From positions 1 to 46,672 of the forward strand of contig OMUH01000124.1 of NCBI GenBank assembly GCA_900314195.1: DNA of 46,672 nucleotides, given 5' to 3'. This DNA comes from an uncultured Prevotella sp. (GTDB taxonomy: Bacteria; Bacteroidota; Bacteroidia; Bacteroidales; Bacteroidaceae). Of the stretch, positions 33,915 through 41,462 are shown one piece after another. Each line of letters starts with the position of its first letter. The first letter of the stretch is position 1. The translations under genes were made by a program, and so were the position numbers. The notes below the pieces were generated by a model that did no database searches, had not been told where the DNA came from, and was given only the letters and a program-made list of their open reading frames with translations.

Positions 33915-33962
33915 GAGCTTGTTTTAGTTTTTAGCTTAGTATAGGTTGATTTGATTCTGTTA

Positions 33963-33970
33963 CAAAGATA
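33963..33970 (-). promoter_or_regulatory. -7 box TATCTTTG before the ECF sigma factor
   Basis: On the minus strand it reads TATCTTTG, a perfect TAnnTTTG match, 49 nt upstream of the start codon at 33914. The short GGAAAAA repeats (TTTTTCC on the minus strand) at 33971-34035 begin immediately upstream, so one of them covers the -33 region. The sigma gene therefore probably has its own promoter besides any read-through from the FecR-like gene. Confidence 0.6.
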
Positions 33971-34035
33971 TGGAAAAAATGCGTTTCGATGTGGAAAAAT
34001 CAGGTTCTAAAATGGGAAAAACTGGTAAAAGCGAC
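33971..34035 (+). repeat. 21-22-bp phased repeat, array 6 (three units)
   Basis: GGAAAAA occurs at 33972, 33993 and 34015, that is 21 and 22 bp apart, each followed after five bases by a T-rich or TT step (TGGAAAAAATGCGTTTCG; TGGAAAAATCAGGTTCTA). A fourth, decayed copy may follow near 34036. It abuts the sigma factor's -7 box. Three A-rich matches could arise by chance, so I rate it lower than arrays 1-4. Confidence 0.5.
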
Positions 34036-34051
34036 TAAATAATACCATTTT

Positions 34052-34294
34052 TCAGTCCGAAAGTGAGGTCTGGATACACTTTTTTAGGGCGTCGATCTCT
34101 GCATCGCTGAAATGGCATTTCATCTCGTCAAGATGCAGCAAGAGATACTTTGAACGCAGAACGGCATCCTTCTCCTCGGGCCGGCGGGCTATGTAGCCAC
34201 GCCAATAGTTCAGCTGCGAGGGAGTGCCCTCGAAGACAAACCGAATGAAGTCGGCATCTTTGATGTAGCGGAGTATATCGTCGTTGACTGTCAT
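34052..34294 (-). CDS. Small FecR-N-terminus-like protein (stand-alone anti-sigma domain)
   Basis: 80 residues. The sequence fits the N-terminal sigma-binding part of FecR-type anti-sigma factors: ILRYIKDADFIRFVFEG, then YWRGYIARRPEEKDAVLRSK (compare the usual FVxWxxnP ... fWxxfLxxhPEkxxaixxA) and a final helix DAEIDALKKCIQTSL. The transmembrane helix and periplasmic FecR domain are absent: the frame stops at 34052 and I find no continuation in the next 137 bp. It is encoded directly upstream of the ECF sigma gene. It could be a soluble anti-sigma factor or a truncated remnant. Function is inferred from pattern and context only. Confidence 0.6.
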   Translation of the reverse strand: MTVNDDILRYIKDADFIRFVFEGTPSQLNYWRGYIARRPEEKDAVLRSKYLLLHLDEMKCHFSDAEIDALKKCIQTSLSD

Positions 34295-34330
34295 AACGTA
34301 GCTATTATTGTTCTGTTCAATTTATCGTAT

Positions 34331-34440
34331 CAGCAATTCAATGCATATTAATCAATGACTCAATGCTTCTTAATAGACAAATCATTGCATATTAATCAGC
34401 GATTCAACGCATATTAATCAGTGATTCATTGCATTATAAA
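34331..34440 (+). repeat. 22-bp phased tandem repeat, array 4 (five units)
   Basis: Units begin at 34331, 34353, 34375, 34397 and 34419, all exactly 22 bp apart; consensus CAGyrATTCAaTGCATATTAAT. A looser unit with TTCAAT at 34316 lies 21 bp before the first TTCAAT. Each unit has a dyad feel (TGATT...AATCA around ATGCAT). It lies between the FecR-like start codon (34294) and the end of the beta-helix/TIM gene (34460), so it forms the leader and promoter region of the FecR-sigma operon. Sequence is unrelated to arrays 1-3, but the period is the same. Confidence 0.88.
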
Positions 34441-34459
34441 TTGCATTATAATCTGTGGT

Positions 34460-37400
34460 TCAGTTTATTTTTGTCAGCCAGTAGATGCCGCGGTCGAAGT
34501 CCGCGGCTCCGTTTTTAATCGTAATCTTTGTCGGACGGCCTATATTTCCGGTCTTTTCATCGATCTGTCTGACGGCAAAAGTACCGTTAGACAGACCTCT
34601 CGCGATGTTGACCGAATCAGCATCGACATATATTACGCAGTCGCCGGAAGCATTCCTGATAATGTATGAGCCATCGGTCGAAACCGTCGGATTCATCGTT
34701 GCGACAGCTTTGAGGAAGGCAATGTCACGAACCGCGATGGCAGGACAGCTGCCGCCGGCCATGAGAACGGCCCACCCGAACTGGTCGTAAGCATTGCCGT
34801 AATAGACAACAGCCTTGTCTGGCCACTGCGAACGGCACTCGGCAACACAGCGATAGACGTCGGCAAAGGTTACCTTCCCTGGTCTCAAGCGGCGCAGGTA
34901 CTGCCGTGGGGCGATATTCTTACCCCCTTCCGGAGCATAGAGACCTTTCTTATTATACCACCATTGCTCTATATTTATAATGTCGACAGCCCCTGCCAAT
35001 ACAGAATCTTGCATGACAAAATCCTGCACATCCTTATTCGCTGCAAGCGCGACGAGCACATGTCGGCCCGTCTGAGCCTCCCAGTCAGCGATGGTATGGA
35101 GCCAGAAAGCCGTGAAATGATACGGTCCGGTATACTCTTCTCCGATGGAATGGATGATATTCGGTTCTCCGGCAAAGGCTGAAACCATATTCTTGATGTA
35201 CTGAGAATGCAGTCGCGCCATCGTCGGATTGGCCGTATCGTAGAAATATTCGGCCATATAAACGCGCTTGTCACCAATGAACGGCACCGGCTCGGGGAAC
35301 ACAGTAGAGTTTAAATTGTTCACCGGGCGCCACGGACAGTCTACCCAATGGGCTCCGGCTTCGAGGATATTATGCTGGAAATAATGCTGATTGAGGATGA
35401 CGATGCCGTCCGCCGACGTTGCTTCGGCAAGGCTCCTGACCCGATAGACATACCACTGATTGAGTCGGCTGAGGTCATACTTGCTCAGTCCGTCCCACGC
35501 CCGGCCCTCTCCGCTGCGCGCTATCGTCTGTTCATAGAACGGAGCCCACACGTCGCCATCGCGCCGACGGATGCGCTCATGGTCGTCGCGGCGACGGTCA
35601 TACCATAGCCCGTAGTTCTGATTAAAGAGCGCAATATGATTAATTTTCAAGTGGTTGGCAACGCTGTCGATACGTGTTGTTGTTCCCTGACCCTCCATTC
35701 CGGGCACGAAACGGGTGACTGCATCGGCAAGTTTCGGGAAAGCCGAATAGCGCACGCGACCGTTCCACCATGGAGTATTCTGCCTTCCACCGACTATCAG
35801 ACGTCCGTTCATAACGAGTTTTCCACCTACAACAGCATAATTGTCGGCCTGCCCGCTGTTCTGAGTTGTAGAATTCTGACTCCGGTGCTTCCCTTTCAGC
35901 ACGAACGAAGGCAACGAAGTAGTGACCGGAGCTAACATTTCAGCACTGTCAATCCACGATTTCATCGTTATTCTGGGCACCTTTGCGATGTCCGCCATCA
36001 TCCTTGCCTCGGCGGGAGTAGGGTTATTGCTGACCGAGTTAAGGCTTCTCTCGAGGACGCGGCAAATCTTTCCAGCCGTCACGCTGTCCGTTCTTGCGGC
36101 GAGCTGAGCCCAGAACAAGCTCCACGGCTTGACGTGATCGTTGAGTTCGGAGAACGTTCCTGTGCCGTTGAACTGTCCCCAGCAGCCCCTGACAACGTTG
36201 CCGCTGCCGTCGGGAACACTGTCGGCAAAGATGCCTGAAGCAGTACACTGATAAGCCGTTCCGTTCGACGAAGTCCACCCAGAGCCATATCCCTCAAGTC
36301 CCCTGAACCCGAGATTTATGTCGTTTCCATCGATATTGACGCAGTCGAGGAGCAGTCCGGTGCACCAAGGTCCTAAGGAACCGCTGAAGCCAAGCGACTC
36401 ATAGCTGTCGCATTGGGAGAAAACATTTGGTCCGGCGGCACACAACCCCACAGTGAAGTCGTGGATGCCATGCTCCGAATAGAGCCGCTGGAAGAGACAG
36501 CGCTCACCCATACAATAGAATGTACGGCGCCTATAGCCTCCTGTCTCCGACACCGGCTGCGTCGACCGGCAATCCTCCACCGTCACCTGCGAGGCCGAAC
36601 GCTGGACGACAACGGCCGACCCCGCAAGATGATGGAAGTCGACCATGCGCACCCAACAGTCGGTGGCATTAGCCACATAGACCCCGTCCCAAGCATGATT
36701 CTCGTCTTTCGGATTCGAGTTGTCAATAGCACAGTCAATTGTCAGGTTCTCTATGCCAGAGTTCTTCTGTCGTCCGTCGGCCACTATCCGCATCAGCCGG
36801 ACGTGCCCCAACTGCTCCTCCGACATAGTAAGAGGTACGTCAAACTCGATGAAACCGCCGTTTTTTGCTCTCTGTGCCCCACTATTTTGCCCATCAGACG
36901 TCCCGACTCCCGTTACTATCCGGGTCCACTGCACATCTATCTCGCCCGGATGCCAGCCCCAATAGCCAAGGTCGCCGCCACCGCCGAAGTTGTCGCAGCC
37001 CAGAAGTCGAATCCATTGCTTTGTCGAAGAACGCACCACCAGCACCCTGTCGCCAACCTTCACGCTGGACAAGGGGATACTGTCGCCGGTGACAACGCCA
37101 CCCTTTCCTTCTATATATACCACCGCACCGCGGTCTACACCTTTCTTATATAGTATCGTCTTCTGCCTTCCCACGCCACGGATGACGATGCCGTCGGCAT
37201 TGAGGCGCAACGGTTCGGAGAGTTCAAACCTGCCCTTGCCGAGGAGAATTGCGCCCCTCATCCCCGTCCGCCTGTCGGCTTTCCGACGCGCAACGGCATC
37301 GATGGCCGCCTGGATGCGGGCACTCTGGTCACCCGGTTGCCAGTCGACGAACATCACTACCGGGGCATCGGGGATTGTCTGTGCCGACTGTTTGTATCCC

Positions 37401-37489
37401 ACTTGGGAATAACCGAAGGGCACAGTATAAGCATCCGACGACGCCGTCGTCAGCAGACAGAACAATAACAAGGACAGAATCTTTCGCAT
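34460..37489 (-). CDS. Large secreted protein: pectate-lyase-like beta-helix plus C-terminal TIM-barrel-like domain
   Basis: 1009 residues, signal peptide LSLLLFCLLTTASSDA. Residues about 30-520 look like a right-handed beta-helix of the pectate-lyase superfamily: entry segment WQPGDQSARIQAAIDAVARR, GAILLGKGRFELSEPLRLNA, GIVIRGVGRQKTILYKKG, and coils such as SGIENLTIDCAIDNSN and SQVTVEDCRS. Residues about 600-960 look like a TIM barrel (INHIALFNQNYGLWYDRRRD; QWYVYRVRSLAEATSADGIV; NIIHSIGEEYTGPYHFTAFW; DIINIEQWWYNKKG) with Glu candidates for catalysis; DUF6298-type is my best name. It is last in the PL1-DUF3826 operon. Neither half has an activity I can name; a two-step pectin enzyme is the inference. 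Confidence 0.65.
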   Translation of the reverse strand: MRKILSLLLFCLLTTASSDAYTVPFGYSQVGYKQSAQTIPDAPVVMFVDWQPGDQSARIQAAIDAVARRKADRRTGMRGAILLGKGRFELSEPLRLNADGIVIRGVGRQKTILYKKGVDRGAVVYIEGKGGVVTGDSIPLSSVKVGDRVLVVRSSTKQWIRLLGCDNFGGGGDLGYWGWHPGEIDVQWTRIVTGVGTSDGQNSGAQRAKNGGFIEFDVPLTMSEEQLGHVRLMRIVADGRQKNSGIENLTIDCAIDNSNPKDENHAWDGVYVANATDCWVRMVDFHHLAGSAVVVQRSASQVTVEDCRSTQPVSETGGYRRRTFYCMGERCLFQRLYSEHGIHDFTVGLCAAGPNVFSQCDSYESLGFSGSLGPWCTGLLLDCVNIDGNDINLGFRGLEGYGSGWTSSNGTAYQCTASGIFADSVPDGSGNVVRGCWGQFNGTGTFSELNDHVKPWSLFWAQLAARTDSVTAGKICRVLERSLNSVSNNPTPAEARMMADIAKVPRITMKSWIDSAEMLAPVTTSLPSFVLKGKHRSQNSTTQNSGQADNYAVVGGKLVMNGRLIVGGRQNTPWWNGRVRYSAFPKLADAVTRFVPGMEGQGTTTRIDSVANHLKINHIALFNQNYGLWYDRRRDDHERIRRRDGDVWAPFYEQTIARSGEGRAWDGLSKYDLSRLNQWYVYRVRSLAEATSADGIVILNQHYFQHNILEAGAHWVDCPWRPVNNLNSTVFPEPVPFIGDKRVYMAEYFYDTANPTMARLHSQYIKNMVSAFAGEPNIIHSIGEEYTGPYHFTAFWLHTIADWEAQTGRHVLVALAANKDVQDFVMQDSVLAGAVDIINIEQWWYNKKGLYAPEGGKNIAPRQYLRRLRPGKVTFADVYRCVAECRSQWPDKAVVYYGNAYDQFGWAVLMAGGSCPAIAVRDIAFLKAVATMNPTVSTDGSYIIRNASGDCVIYVDADSVNIARGLSNGTFAVRQIDEKTGNIGRPTKITIKNGAADFDRGIYWLTKIN

Positions 37490-37526
37490 ATTTTGTTCAG
37501 CAGGTTTGTACTTTGCCTTTTTCAGA

Positions 37527-38156
37527 CTATTTTTTATTTCCTTTCAATTGATTCTTCTGTTTCGAAGCCTCGATGCGTTTGTACCATGCCTCACGCTCAG
37601 CCTTTAGGTCGTAGCCACGTCGAGCAAGCCAATTGTTGATTCGTCCCTTGTATTTTCCGAACCAGGCATGCTTCGATTTGGCATCGGGAGCGTCGATGGC
37701 GAACTCGCGGGCCTCCTTGAGCCAGTTGAGGATCTGCAGTTTTTCACTGTCCTTGAGCGTCGGAATCATCTCGAGATGCGCCTGGTAGGTCTTCGGCACC
37801 ACCCCAAACGTCATTCCGTCCTTTACTTTTTCTATCTGATTGTCGTCGAGATAGTTGGCCAGATCGGCGGCAAACTCGAAGTGATGCTTGTAGAGTTCGG
37901 CGTCGCGCTGGGTCGGATCAGTGAACTTACTGTCTATATCGTTAATCTTGAAGTAGCGGTTACAGACGATGTTGAGCACATTGGCATACTTCTCTTTGTC
38001 GGTAATGCAAAGTGCGCCGACAATTTTCCGACTTCTGTTTACAATCGTTGTGACATACTCGGCACTTCGTCCGGCACTATCGAGAGCCACATTCTGCGCA
38101 GCCGCCGCCACGAAGCAGCCTGCGCAGAGGGCTATAGTCAATAATATTCTTCTCAT
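37527..38156 (-). CDS. DUF3826 secreted protein
   Basis: Start taken at 38156 (MRRILLTIALCAGCFVAAAAQ, a clean signal peptide), 13 bp after the PL1 stop; the earlier ATG at 38186 would overlap the PL1 gene. The 209-residue product is mostly helical and carries the DUF3826 pattern: RSRKIVGALCITDKEKYANV, DAELYKHHFEFAADLANYLD, KDGMTFGVVPKTYQAHLEMI, ILNWLKEAREFAIDAPDAKS. Proteins of this family recur in Bacteroidota pectin loci next to pectate lyases, but their role is unknown. No obvious catalytic residues or metal site. Sits between PL1 and the beta-helix/TIM gene in one operon. Confidence 0.85.
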   Translation of the reverse strand: MRRILLTIALCAGCFVAAAAQNVALDSAGRSAEYVTTIVNRSRKIVGALCITDKEKYANVLNIVCNRYFKINDIDSKFTDPTQRDAELYKHHFEFAADLANYLDDNQIEKVKDGMTFGVVPKTYQAHLEMIPTLKDSEKLQILNWLKEAREFAIDAPDAKSKHAWFGKYKGRINNWLARRGYDLKAEREAWYKRIEASKQKNQLKGNKK

Positions 38157-38169
38157 ATCAGCAAGCACA

Positions 38170-39915
38170 TCAGTCCACGCCGCCACGCTCCTCGAGAGTG
38201 TCGTGGTTGTTCTTCAAATCAGTCCAGTCGACCTTCTTCTTTGTATCGATGCCATTGATATACTTCTCGATATTGGTGTAGCCATCGCCGTTGATGTCGC
38301 CGTTAGCGTCCGTCGGGTCGTTCGGGTTCAGTCCGTTGGCAATCTCCCAGTCGTCGGGCATACCGTCGCCGTCGCTGTCCTTACGCGGTTTCCCCTTATA
38401 TTTCGGATAGCCGCCCATCTGCCTCGGGTCGGTGATAATGCCGAGCTTATAGGAGTCGTTGCCGAGACGCCGGTACTTGAATAGTCCGTCGGCGTTCTTC
38501 GAGCGGTCGGCAAGGCCCCACGTGTCGCCGTAAGGATTATCCTTCGGCAGTTTGTCGACATAGTAAGGCTTTCCCGTTCGCACCTCATCGACGACCCTCT
38601 GGTCGACAATATCCCGCTTAGGCAGAGTGGCTCCTACATGTCCGAGGACGTAGTCGAAGGTCTGCTCCTTGGGCAGAATGGTCACAAACGGCATCGGGAA
38701 CGGCTCATCCGACCGCATCAGTGCCTTTATCGTGTCAGGGAAACTGTTGTAGCCGTTGATCTTATCGCCTATCTGCACGCCCCCGTCCCAGTTGTCCTTC
38801 GTCACACGTTCGTTGCCTTCCATGATATTTCCATTGGCATATACGCGTCCATACTGAGGATAAGGGAAGAGTTTTCCGCTTCGGCTCTCCGACTTCACGA
38901 TTCTCCACCCCACCGGCTGGTCCTTAGGAGTGACGGGGCCCGGCTTATAATAGTTGTTGATGAAGTTCGACATCGTGGAGTATTCGCCGCCGTCGGCCGT
39001 CCTGTGCATCCAGTTGTAGACGATATTATTGATGAAGTTGAACACCCCACCCCATCCTATCGACGGGTTGCGGCCAGTGTTGTCGGCCCAGAGATTGCGC
39101 ATGAACGCTGTGTTCTCGCCACCGACCGTCGAGCCGAAAGCATGATTATATGTGTCGAGAGCCTTCGCCGAGATCGTGTTCTGTATGGTCACATTCACCG
39201 TCGGCTCCTTTCTGTTACCGAATTTGTCGCCCAACGAGAACATATGCCGATAGAAAGAGATGTTCTCGTCGAGTCCCCACTCACACGAGCAGTGGTCGAT
39301 CATGATGTTTCCCACGGGGTTGCCACCGAACGAGTCCTCCCGGTACCACACATGGGTGTTGCCGCGGCGGAATCGCATGTGGCGCACAATGACGTCGTGG
39401 GTGTTCACCTGGAAGCTCTCACCACCAATGCATACGCCGTCGCCCGGAGCTGTCTGTCCGGCTATAGTAATATAAGGTGCGCGTACGATGATTGGCGTTT
39501 TCAGCATTATCACACCACTGACGTTGAACACCACGATACGCGCGCCGCCCTGCTCGCAGGCCCACCGGAACGAGCCGGGGCCGCTGTCGTTGAGGTTGCT
39601 GACCACGATGACCTTACCGCCACGGCCTCCGGCGGTGTACATGCCGCCGCCCTCAGCGCCCGGGAAGGCCGGGATCTGGGCCTGCTTGAGGTCGTAGGGG
39701 CGGAACGCCCATGGCACATAAGGCCGTCCGTGCATAGCTTCTTCTTTGACGATTGGGAACGCCACGGCCCAGGCACTGTCGCTGTGGGCTGTCCATTCGG
39801 CCTGGAGAGCATCGTATTTAGCCTGAGCCTCCGGTGTTATAGAGGGATATTGCGCATTGGCAGTCATGGCAACGGCCAGCGAGCAATAAGCGGTAAGCAA
39901 TAATTTTGATTTCAT
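38170..39915 (-). CDS. Pectate lyase, PL1 family, with C-terminal calcium-binding repeats
   Basis: 581 residues, signal peptide ending MTANAQ. The PL1 parallel beta-helix begins PAFPGAEGGGMYTAGGRGGK and continues VVSNLNDSGPGSFRWACE, YITIAGQTAPGDGVCIGG, IMIDHCSCEWGLDENISFY and NFINNIVYNWMHRTADGGE. The C-terminus has thrombospondin-3/dockerin-like calcium loops (DSDGDGMPDDWEIANGLNPN; DANGDINGDGYTNIEKYING). It should cut polygalacturonate by beta-elimination. It heads a minus-strand operon with the DUF3826 gene and the beta-helix/TIM gene. Divergent from the gene at 40111; the 195-bp gap between them shows no clear -7 box. Confidence 0.93.
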   Translation of the reverse strand: MKSKLLLTAYCSLAVAMTANAQYPSITPEAQAKYDALQAEWTAHSDSAWAVAFPIVKEEAMHGRPYVPWAFRPYDLKQAQIPAFPGAEGGGMYTAGGRGGKVIVVSNLNDSGPGSFRWACEQGGARIVVFNVSGVIMLKTPIIVRAPYITIAGQTAPGDGVCIGGESFQVNTHDVIVRHMRFRRGNTHVWYREDSFGGNPVGNIMIDHCSCEWGLDENISFYRHMFSLGDKFGNRKEPTVNVTIQNTISAKALDTYNHAFGSTVGGENTAFMRNLWADNTGRNPSIGWGGVFNFINNIVYNWMHRTADGGEYSTMSNFINNYYKPGPVTPKDQPVGWRIVKSESRSGKLFPYPQYGRVYANGNIMEGNERVTKDNWDGGVQIGDKINGYNSFPDTIKALMRSDEPFPMPFVTILPKEQTFDYVLGHVGATLPKRDIVDQRVVDEVRTGKPYYVDKLPKDNPYGDTWGLADRSKNADGLFKYRRLGNDSYKLGIITDPRQMGGYPKYKGKPRKDSDGDGMPDDWEIANGLNPNDPTDANGDINGDGYTNIEKYINGIDTKKKVDWTDLKNNHDTLEERGGVD

Positions 39916-40110
39916 AGTTTAAGCGATTTCGTTTTCTTTAATGACGTACCGGAGCCAATTTTGTAACACTACAAAACGGCAAAAGACTGTCTGAGACTCA
40001 ACGGAAAACCGCCGCCGGCCCACAAATGACAAAAAAGCCGGATTGCATGATTACGCCACCGCCCATGGTCCGTCATAAAGGAAAATAACTAATTCAAACC
40101 CAAAAAGCTT

Positions 40111-41172
40111 ATGAACAGAATTATTACCCTTGCAGCAGTAGCCCTGATGGCTATGAGCGCCAATGCACAAACCGAAAGTTGGAATGCTGTTTCAGCCGAC
40201 GGCAACATCGACTCACAGTTCGGTACCAGTACCGCATGGAACAACGACCTTACTCTGACCCCCACTTCGAACGTCACCATCCACTTCCTTTCGAGCGGTA
40301 ATCCCATTGAAGTAGAGAAGGGCGGAGAATGGGCCACCGTCTGCCCCACACAGGAGCAATGGCCCAACTACTCGGAGGCATCCTACAAAACCGAGAACAT
40401 AAACATCGACAGCGTTGACGCTACGGGAGCGCAGGTAGGCAAACGCTTCTACGCCATGCACGGAACGGGGGTGCCCTACACCATGTTCGCCGGTGAGGAG
40501 CAGATGAAAGACGGTGTCTCAACAGGCTACTGGTATGTGAAATCGCAGGAGATTGGCGCCGACGACGGCAACGGCGGCACCAACACTACGGGATACAAGT
40601 ACTACACTCCGGACGGTTCGAAGGGTGTGCCTACCCAGGGTTTCTTCGTCGAGATTACATCCAAGGTGGCAGGAAAGATGAAGGTGGGCTTCTGGGCCAA
40701 CAAAGGCGGCGGCCGCAAACTCTACATCGTCGACAAGGCCACCGGAAAAGCCCTCGACCCGGCTACCGATTACCATGCTGAGGGATGGGTGCAGAACGTC
40801 AAGGACGCTGCCGGCAACATGATATATGAGAATCCGATGCCTATCACCGACTACTGTTTCGCCGGTCAGTTTCACACAGGAACATTCGACGACAATGGCG
40901 AGGAGAAGGTCGTCGAGATTGCCAACCAGCGCAAGGTGGGCTATCTCGTATGGAACGTAGAGGCCAACAAGACCTACATGCTCTTCGGAAGCAACTGGCA
41001 GTTTGGTTTCCAGGGCTACGAGCTCAGCACAGGAACGACTGGTATCAGCGAGGTCAGCACCACAACAACGGCCGCTGCCGACGCTCCAGTCTACAATCTC
41101 GCAGGACAGAAGGTAACGAAGTCGTATAAGGGTGTCATCATCCAGAACGGCAAGAAGTTCGTTCAGAAATAA
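40111..41172 (+). CDS. Secreted protein with C-terminal sorting-like tail, no known domain recognised
   Basis: 353 residues, signal peptide LAAVALMAMSANAQ. I do not recognise the body (about residues 20-300); it is Trp-, Tyr- and Gly-rich (NSTVT-like strands, KAGKMKVGFW-type segments, GFFVEITSKVAGKMKVGFWA, YMLFGSNWQFGFQGYELS) and looks like a beta-sandwich, as in carbohydrate-binding modules. The last about 35 residues (APVYNLAGQKVTKSYKGVII, then QNGKKFVQK) match the short C-terminal tails common on secreted Prevotella proteins, and resemble the tail of the PL1 at 41463-44249. A strong terminator follows at 41264-41297. A glycan-binding role is a guess from its position between two pectate lyases. 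Confidence 0.75.
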   Translation: MNRIITLAAVALMAMSANAQTESWNAVSADGNIDSQFGTSTAWNNDLTLTPTSNVTIHFLSSGNPIEVEKGGEWATVCPTQEQWPNYSEASYKTENINIDSVDATGAQVGKRFYAMHGTGVPYTMFAGEEQMKDGVSTGYWYVKSQEIGADDGNGGTNTTGYKYYTPDGSKGVPTQGFFVEITSKVAGKMKVGFWANKGGGRKLYIVDKATGKALDPATDYHAEGWVQNVKDAAGNMIYENPMPITDYCFAGQFHTGTFDDNGEEKVVEIANQRKVGYLVWNVEANKTYMLFGSNWQFGFQGYELSTGTTGISEVSTTTTAAADAPVYNLAGQKVTKSYKGVIIQNGKKFVQK

Positions 41173-41263
41173 CGATTTCACCGGTCCGCTAAGGCCGGCA
41201 GGGTCATCCCGCAGATGTGGGTGACGGATTCTTTGCTGCGGCCACGGCCGGACAATATTACAA

Positions 41264-41297
41264 GGGCATTGGAACACGTATCCAATGCCCGTTTTTT
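41264..41297 (+). terminator. Rho-independent terminator after the 353-residue secreted protein
   Basis: A 10-bp stem GGGCATTGGA/TCCAATGCCC with a 7-nt loop, followed by GTTTTTT. It ends transcription about 90 bp after the stop codon at 41172, separating this gene from the PL1 gene at 41463. The remainder of the 290-bp gap (41298-41462) holds no recognisable -7 box or other site. Confidence 0.9.
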
Positions 41298-41462
41298 GTT
41301 TCGGACAGAAGTAGGGAATTTTGTCTTAGGCGCACATGACGCGCAAACGATTGATTCCTTGTTGTTTTTAAGAAAGAAAACGAGCATGAGAACGCAGGTT
41401 TTAGTGTTATATAGTTACAAAACAGCGGGATAATCGTCTGATTAATAAAAAAGTAGTATAGC

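Noticed and set aside
37527..38186. DUF3826 start at 38186
   Set aside because: This start would overlap the PL1 gene and put ten residues before a complete signal peptide that begins at 38156.
39916..40110. AACGG repeated in the gap between PL1 and the 353-residue protein gene
   Set aside because: The two copies are 25 bp apart and no third copy follows; it does not fit the 22-bp pattern.
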